From contig NC_071393.1 of the NCBI RefSeq assembly GCF_022682495.2, positions 102,041,010-102,105,009 on the forward strand: a stretch of DNA of 64,000 bases, written 5' to 3'. Shown piece by piece: positions 13,301-22,300 of this stretch (its first letter is position 1; each line of letters opens with the position of its first letter). A program made the translations under genes and the position numbers. The notes below the pieces were generated by a model that saw only the letters and a list, made by a program, of their open reading frames with translations, searched no databases and was not told where the DNA came from. This DNA is from Desmodus rotundus. Lineage: Eukaryota > Chordata > Mammalia > Chiroptera > Phyllostomidae.

Positions 13301-16300
13301 AGCTTAACCTAATAGATACATAAAAAATAAATTTCTTAACAGAACATAAAAGTTGTTTTCAAACACCCATGGGACATTTACAAAATAGAGCATTTATTAG
13401 GCCACAAAGAATTTCCACAGCCTATGACCATAGTACTAACTTGGCCAAATATAATATACACTCACTCACTCTTGTTAACATATAGGCACATACATTTACA
13501 TCAGGAGTCCAGAGCTAACACTGTGTGGGGTGGTAACATAGTACATGCATACATATAAATTTCAAAGTAGCTACTCCTAAAATGACAACCCTCACAACAA
13601 ATTTTTTTTAATCCTTCAATTTTTTTCAGTGTTGAATTTCAAAATTTTATTTCTGCTTCAACGATTTCACTCAACACACCTCTAAAGTGTCTCTTAATAT
13701 TTTCATCTCTTCACATTTATATTCATGCCTCCTCTTCTTCTCTTGCTCTTGCCAACTGCCCCTCTCCAGATTTTCCACATGCTTCCAGTCTCTTCTGACC
13801 CTGAGATCACATCCTAGAACTATATGGTGAAAGGGGCTCTAAAACAATTCACTAATAAAAGCAAGTAAAAATTTAATTGAAATACCATACCTTTATTCCA
13901 AACTGTTAGAGAACCCAGAGGACATTGTGATTTTGAATCTTGATGTACTGCCTTGGCAGAGTAAACTTCACATTTCTGTGCCAATATTTCTTGTGTTGCA
14001 TCTTGAATCTTATCACTAAAAACAACAGCAAAAATAGACTTCATGAAACGTGAACCTCTTATCTCAGATTAAGGGATTTCAAAATTATGTTGCTTTTGAA
14101 CAACGTAGGATAAAACAAATTATTTTCTATTTTTTAAAAATGTGTCTATTTATATAAGGAAAAAATTTAAACACCATAGTGGGAATTTCCATCTTTACTA
14201 ACTCTTATGAGATCCAAAGGTTCTGAAGATCTCTTAATAAAACATAAGCACTTAGTCTTGGAGCAGTTTCCAATAAATTTGCTGCCAGCCAGTCTTTGCA
14301 AAATAACTTTGTTCTTTCTTTTAAAAGATTTTAACTGACTTTCTCCCACTCCCCCGAACTTTGCAAGTTAATTATTTTGTCTTTAGAGATAGTTTTTCTA
14401 CAGTAATACTCAGCAAAAAAACCACAAACAAAAAACCACAAACAAAAAAATCAAACCACATCTGGCCTACAGTATTATAGCAATTTCTTCTTTCTAAAAA
14501 TTTCTAAGTATTATAATACTCACTTAGTAAAACCAAAAAACCCCCCCACACACCATAAAAATAATGATAATAACAAAGCATAGGAAATACCAAAGCTGTC
14601 AAATACATTATTGTAGCCTTCTGAAAAATTTTTTTAGACGATCAAATTCTCATGTTTTATAATTAACATCATTTACTAACTAAATAATAACTTTAAAACC
14701 ACAGGACAGCCCTGGCTGGTGTAGCTCAGTTGATTGAGTGTGGGCTGAGAACCAAAGGGTCACCGGTTCAATTTCTAGTCAGCGCACATGCCTGGGTTGC
14801 AGGCCAGGTCCCCAGTGGGAGCCACACGAGAGGCAACCACACATTGATGTTTCTCTCCCTCTCTTTCTTCCTCCCTTCCCCTCTCTCTAAAAATAAATAA
14901 ATAAAATCTTTAAAAATAAAAAATAACAAAAAGCACAAGACAAATCAAAGAAAGGCATTTGTTATCCATCTTAGCAAGGAATTCAATATTAATATTACAT
15001 CCTTACACTTCTGTTTTTACAGGAGTCCAGGTGTAACTGGGTGTCAAGAAAGCCTCAGCACTTCGGGGAGTCATCGGTGTAACCTGATAGGTCTTCAGAC
15101 CATCTAGTGGCTGAAACATAAAATCTTTAGGTGCGAAGGAATTCTTTCCTTTTGTTTTTGCAGTATTTGTCTTAGGTAAGTTTTCCATTTTTGATAAAAC
15201 TCCATCATTTGTTGCACTGCTTTGCGAATCCAAATTATTTTCTTCACTATCGACTTGAAAAGAAATGACCTAGATATGAGTAAACAAAACAGAGTGAGAA
15301 TTTCTCTTCTGGGGATACCCTGGACCAGTTTTCACAGGCCTGAAATGTGCAAGTTGAGGTACATGTGCCATGTACATAATTTACAAAAACAAACACATCT
15401 AAGCGTGTACGTGGAGTCAGAAGACCGGCTACATTGAACCATTGCTATGTTCCAGAAAGAGAGAACCAATCATTATAAGAACTAAATACGTAATAGGTTT
15501 TAGGTATTTTAACAAATTAAAATATATGAAAACTAAGGTAGAAAAATTTACTCACCTACCAAACACATATATTTTTACTTAAATTATGTTGATAATTACA
15601 ATGGTTTGAGAATCATAATCCAAAATTTACTGGATGACTACTATTGACAAGGACCAAATCCTTTATTACAAGCAAAAATATTTTTCATGTAACAGTAAGA
15701 TTAACCATATAAAATATAAAACATATTTTCTTTTTCAATTCAATTTGTTACTTGTTTATTTTACTAAGATATAAATAACATGTAATACTAGTTTCAGGTG
15801 TACAGCATGATTCGATATTTGTATATATAGCATAATAATTTGATATTTGTTTATATAGCAAAGTAATCACAAATAGTTACAAATTTTTTTAAATGATTTT
15901 TTTTTAAATTTTAATTTTATTTATTTTTAGAGAGAGGGGAAGGGAAGGAGAAAGGGAGAGAAACATCAATGTGTGGTTGCCTCTTGCATGCTCCCCACTG
16001 GGGACCTGGCCCGCAACCCACACTCAATCCACTGAGCCACACCAGCCAGGGCTAGTTTTTTTTCTTGTGATGAGAATTTTTAAGATTTACTCTTTGTAGC
16101 TTTCAAATATACAATGCAGTAGAATTAACTATAGTCACCATGCTGTACATTATATCCCCAGGACTCACTTATTTTATGACTGGACATTTGTACCTTTGAC
16201 TACCTTTCCCTATTAACATTCACCCATTTAAACAGAATTTTTTAGAGGTTTCTATGTTTCGGATTTTTAATGAGATATGAACTGAAACCAGAGTATTTCA

Positions 16301-19300
16301 ACCTGGACAAGAGTTCAAGGGTAACAATGTCCCTGAGGTTAGCATGGGAATGAAAGTAAAAATGAGTGATATACAGATCATGTATCATAGAAATGTCCAC
16401 CTGAAACCAATACAGGGGTATGCAAGAGTAGGTATACAGTTGTTCATATGGAAACAGACATGCAGGTTATGATTATTGCAACAGCTTTATTAACTCAACA
16501 GAGTGTTACTCACAATTGTAAACCTACTTTTGCCCACCCCACAGGGTAGGGAAAAAGTAGGTTTACAGTTATGAGCATGCAAAAAGAATTTATTCTTGTT
16601 TTATTTATTAGTTTTTGTATTATTTTCCATATGAACTGTTAACCTACTTTTGCCCCACCCTGTGTAATCGTATTAACCGTCACCCCAATAAATTTAGTTC
16701 AAAACAAACACGAACAAAAAATGAATGATAATCCTTAAGAAGAAAATCAGTCTCACGGGAGGAGCGCTGAAGTATAGCTGCTTGTCTGTGAAGATTCACT
16801 CTACATTGTCTTCCTGGAGGATCTGTTTGATTTTCAGTAAGAATCTAGTCACTTTGGCATAACTTTTTTCTTTTTTTTTAAGGTTATAGAATTGTAGCAT
16901 GGATTGTAAGTCAAAGGCTGGGCCTTCAAAATGGTGGCTTTTTTTGAACACTCTACTAGGCTCTACGCTAGATGCTCCCAGAAACATGAGATTACTTAAT
17001 TCTTAATACTAGTCTATGTAGGTATTACATGTTACAGAAGGAAGAACAAACTCATAACTTGTCCAAGGCTATGTAACTAATTGGAAACAGAGACGATATT
17101 TAAACTCAAGCCTAATTAAATTCAGAGTCAGTGCATTTCACCCTACCCCGTCAAAGCTAATTCTCATGTGAACGTTTCTATCAGCTGTGTTTTTATTTTA
17201 TTTTTTCTGTCTCCTATTAACCAAATTATGTTTTCTCTACTCATAAATCTCTGAGGATAAGATACCTGAAAAACAACAGTAAATCCTCTTATGCTTCTTT
17301 ATGACTCAAGAGTTTTTCACACACATGTAGGTTAACCTCTTGGGCGGTTCTATTTGCTGAATTTCAACCTTTTGAAAGTAGCAATAAGATTTTCAGAGAA
17401 TCTAGAAATAAACAGATTTTATACACTACCTTGTCAGGTTTAGTTTCTATGTTTTGGGCAGATCTTCCTTGATTTGTTGCCTTTCTTTCTGTTTCATTAA
17501 CTAAAAAAAAAAAGAAACTATGTCATCCATTTTGACTAGACAGAAAACACTGCATTAAAGCATTAGGTATTTTGGGAAAGGAAAAAAAAGGCAACAATAG
17601 GGATCTATGTCTTTTTTTTTTTTTTTTTTTTTTTTTTGTGAGAGACAGGGAAGGGAAGAGAAAGAGAGGGAGAGAAACATCAACGTGGGAAACAGGCAGA
17701 GGCCTAACTGGGAATAGAAGTGGCAACCTTTCAGTTTGCGGGACAACACCGAACCAACTGAGACATACCGGGGCAGAGATATATGTCTTAAAAAATTTTA
17801 TGATTAAAAGTCTTACTATAAAATAAGATAAAAACAGATTAAATTTCCTGCCAAGTGTAGACCATCTGCTTTCAAAAAGAAAACAAAGGTCTTAAGGTAC
17901 TTTACCTTTTGCCTCTGAATAGCAAAATCTATATTATGGAAATTTGGAAAATAAAGAGAAGTACAAAAACAAAAATAAAAAAATGCCCAAGATTACATTA
18001 TTCAGTAATAATCACTGTTGACATTTCAGGGTACATTATTCCAGTCTGTTCCTATGTCCACATATTTACATACATATTTTAGAACTATGCTCATACTATT
18101 CAGGTTTTGACCTGTTTGTCTTTCTCCACTTAATAATCATAAACTACGTTCTTAAGCATTTTTTTCACATTGTTCTTAAAAGCTTACACTGTTTTCCAAA
18201 TGGATGGACTGCAATTTATTGGGGCTATTAATTTCGCAACTGTGAAGCACCGCTTACACCACTTCAGGTACCCCAATGTTTGAGTGCCCACTGCTAACTG
18301 GATGAAGGGACACAGAACCTACCTTCAGGGAACTGGAATCTTCCATTTCCTCCTCTCCTACTCAAGGGAATACTTAAAAATCTCAAGGACCAAAATGTTC
18401 TAGTTCAATCATTGATCAAGAAATAGTTCTTACCATCAGTAGCTCTTGTCACTGGCTTTCTTGTTGTAGTGGATGAGACGGGCCTGGCTGTCTGCTTTGC
18501 TGCTAGAGTAGCTGATCGAGTCACTCTCACTGATGTAGGCATTTCAGGCTGTTCGGCTGTGGGAAAAGTAAATCAAATGCTTTTTAAAAATTATTCTTGT
18601 TGTGGCAACATGAAAGCTTATAACTGCTAATATTCCTACCTTTTTTCTCTTTGTCCAACAGTTTCTTTTCAGAAGTTTGTCTTTGACCAGGTCGAGATGC
18701 TCGAACATCATTCCCGTTACCAACCTATTGAGAAGATTAGGTGCTATGTGATTTAATTGCATAATAAATCAAACCACCACATCTCTAATCTGTACACTGA
18801 TCCCTCATCTGAAATCTAACTGCTGGAAATAACCCATTAAAAAAATCCACTACCCCAAATAAAATGGGGTAAAGAAAATAGTTTTCCATTATATTAATTT
18901 TCTTACAAGCTTTTTTAGAATCCTAGAATTTAGAAAATGCTAATAACCAAAGCTATTAAAAAGAGTTGACTATAATCATTTGGGGGTCCTTAAATATACC
19001 AGGCATGTTTTCTTTCTATGTAAGATTTTATTTATTTTTAGAGAGAGGAGAAAGGAGGGAGAAAGAGAGGGGGAGAAACATTCATTGGTTGCTTCTCATA
19101 CATACCCCAACTGGGGACCGAACCTGCAACCCAGGCATGTGCCCTGACTGGGCATGGAACTGACCTTTTACTTTGTGGGTCAGTGCCCATCTTATGGAGC
19201 CACACCAGTCAGGGCACCAGGCATGTTTTCACTTTAAGACTTTAAATTTTGTCTAGAAAATTCTTCTGAATAGAAAACTCTTTGCCATAGTTCATCCTTC

Positions 19301-22300
19301 TTCTTCCTTAAAGGCTTCATTTAAAATGCCACCATCTCAGTGAGGCCCAATCAAAATTCTACCTACTTCAGTACTCCCCATATCCCTCCAGAATATTTAT
19401 GACCATCTGACATAATATATACTTACTTTTTTTATTACCTATCTCCCATAAAAATAGGGAATTATTTTGTTCCTTATTATATCCTAGAGCCTACAGGAAC
19501 ATGGTAGTGATTCAAAATTTATTGGATACATGAAAGGTAGCTTTCCTACCTGAGAAAGAAGCAGACAACTTCCCCCTTGCCCACTTTACTTTATTTATAT
19601 TCCTACCTGCATTTTCTATGATGGAATGCGTAATAGAAGACCAGTAAACTAACAAACAAAACAGAATGGCACACAAAGACAAAGCTTGGTATATAGATCT
19701 CATATGGGATGTCTAGGCAAAGACTATTTTAAGTGCATAGTGCCTTAGCATTTAGCCAAAACTGCTCTATGCCACAGTGACTTTGGTGTTGTCAACTCTA
19801 GTAAAATAATCACTATCCTTGAAGCTGACAGATTAAAAATAAAGTTACTTATTCTGAGAAAAGAAAGTATAATTTGTCATTTTAGTAACATTATTAATTA
19901 TTAACTGTACCTTATTCAGCTCCATCTGCTCTTTGGCCTTGGACCTTGTCATCCGTACAAAAGATGGAATAGCCTTAAAACAGTCAAAAGGAGGTAATAT
20001 TTTTTAAAAAATGAACTTGCAAAATTACTTCCATGTCTCATTGTGAAATAAAATTCCAATTTTAAAGTTAAACTTTATTTGTAGTCATTTATGGCAAAAA
20101 AGATACTTGCTAATTTAATTACTATTTTTTTCTCATTCTGGCTTAATTTAAATTATCTTTAGGTTAATAGCTTCAAAACTTATTCATATTTCTCAGTGAG
20201 GAGAGAGAATATATTTTAAACCATATTTTCCAGGTATTATTAGGAATCCTCATTAATACGCAGGTGATAGATGAACAGACTAGAATATTAGAATTTTTCT
20301 TTTATTTATGAAAGGATACTGTACAGCTTATTTTCCTAGCTTGGACAATTTGCCTTCAAATCTCATGACTATGCACTTGTCCACTGTCAGTAAGAAAATG
20401 GAGACCTGATAGCAAAATGTGGAAAAAATCTAGCAAGAGAAGAACTGATCAAAAAAGTGGTAAGATGTTTATCAATTCTGTAAAATTCTGTAAGAAGCAT
20501 ATTCAGACTTCTTTTCAGATGAGAAGACATTTTCTTTACCAAATCTCAGTGAAAACCTATGTTAATAAAATTAGGCTTTTCTGTAAAGTGCATAAAGTGA
20601 GCAAAATTCAGCAATGACTATTGTCTAAGGAGAATAAAAAGCAAACATTGGTGAATCTTGTAATATAACACAATGATGTATCTCTTTCTCCCCCCTACAT
20701 ACCCCTATTACGCTTTGTAAATAGCGGTTTACAGTTTAGACCAATGATTGGCATCCTACATATTCTTGAGAAAGCGGATGAAATCTAACCCCTTTTAGGA
20801 GGTCTTCTTTGATGTTCCTCCAAACATAAATAATCTCTCCCTCCTCTACCATATATAGAATATTTATTTATCTATTATCTTTCCACCTGGAGTTGTTTTA
20901 TTAATTTTGGTCTCTTCCATATTATCCTAAGGTAATACACAGAGCAAATAAAGATCTGTCAAATGAATCAGATTCACAAAGCAAAGAAAACTAGGCAATA
21001 TCTTGGGTCTCTATATTATTCAATTTCTATTTAAACGAGGAATGAATATATAGTCAATAAAGTTTTTAAAAATATTATTTAAAGTGAGATCTTTTATACA
21101 TACCTTTAAAATAGCAAATCACCAGTGATTACCTAATTCACAAATCTACCTCCTTCTGTCTAAACTTCCTCCTTCTTGACTCACTAACCATTCTCTTCTG
21201 TTAGATCACCCCCTCCATCCTCCCCTTCAGTTCCCCTGCCATTTCGACCAGTCCTTCTCAGCCTGTCACTGGTACCCGACTTCTGTCCATCTGACAGTGC
21301 TCTCTAGAATTCACTCTTTCATAATTTTATATATCCTTATTGGATAGGTCTTATTCAGTCCCACAGGTTAAACACCCACCCATACTTCCAATACCACACC
21401 CTAAATCCACCCCTTAGCATGGGCCTCCATCCTGATTCCAAGTTATACCACTGCCTCTTATCTAGATGGCCCAAACGGTCTTAAAAAAAGGGGAGTGGGA
21501 TATTAAAATGCACCCACTTAATCATGTTCCTTCTCTTGCCTTTCTCATTTTTAAGCAGCAGCATAATTCATATGGTTGTTCAAACTAATGTAAACAGAAT
21601 CATCTAATTTGTGTTAAATTTTCTCTACCCCTCACTATCTACTTGGTCACCTGTCAAACTTATCTCCAAATGTGTCTTACACCTATTTCTTCCTCTTAAA
21701 CACGTTGCCTAGTCCACCTATTCTGTCTCACTTACTCTTTCACAATAGTATTGTAACTGGTCTTCCCATCTACAAATGATCCCCTTTCCAGACTATAATC
21801 TTCAAAGCCAGGGTAATCTTCCTGCATTATTAATTTAATTGATGGTACAATGTATTTTAAAAGCTTCCCTTGACTCTCCATGTACCACAGGATAAATGCC
21901 AAGTCCCTGACATAGCATTCATTGCTCAGCCAGGCTCTACCGGCTTTTCTAGTTTTATCCTATCTCAATCTACCTAGAGTTACACTGAGAGACCCGATTT
22001 TCATCTTCTACTATTGTCATTCCCACCTCCCACCAATTAGTTAAGAGAATAAGGGAACTGAAGGGAATGGGTAATTTTAGTCATTTCATCTCTTAAAATA
22101 ATTGCTTCTTAGTCTTTTGGCTAAATCAAGTGTAATCTCTTAAAGGAAAAGGAATGGTTAAAAGGAACTATTCCTCTACATCTAGTTAGCATACTAAATT
22201 TACCTTAATTGGCTCAGCTTTCATAGCATTTTGGTGGGAAAAAAGAAATGAAGGCTTCTCAGGTCTATAAAGACCCACTTTAAACACTCCTCGTTTAGCT

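Noticed and set aside
16796..16987. 63-codon minus frame with a Lys-rich end
   Set aside because: It overlaps a MIR remnant, starts in repeat sequence and has no homologue I recognise.
17523..17826. Lysine- or phenylalanine-run frames
   Set aside because: Translation of the poly-A/T tail of a SINE.
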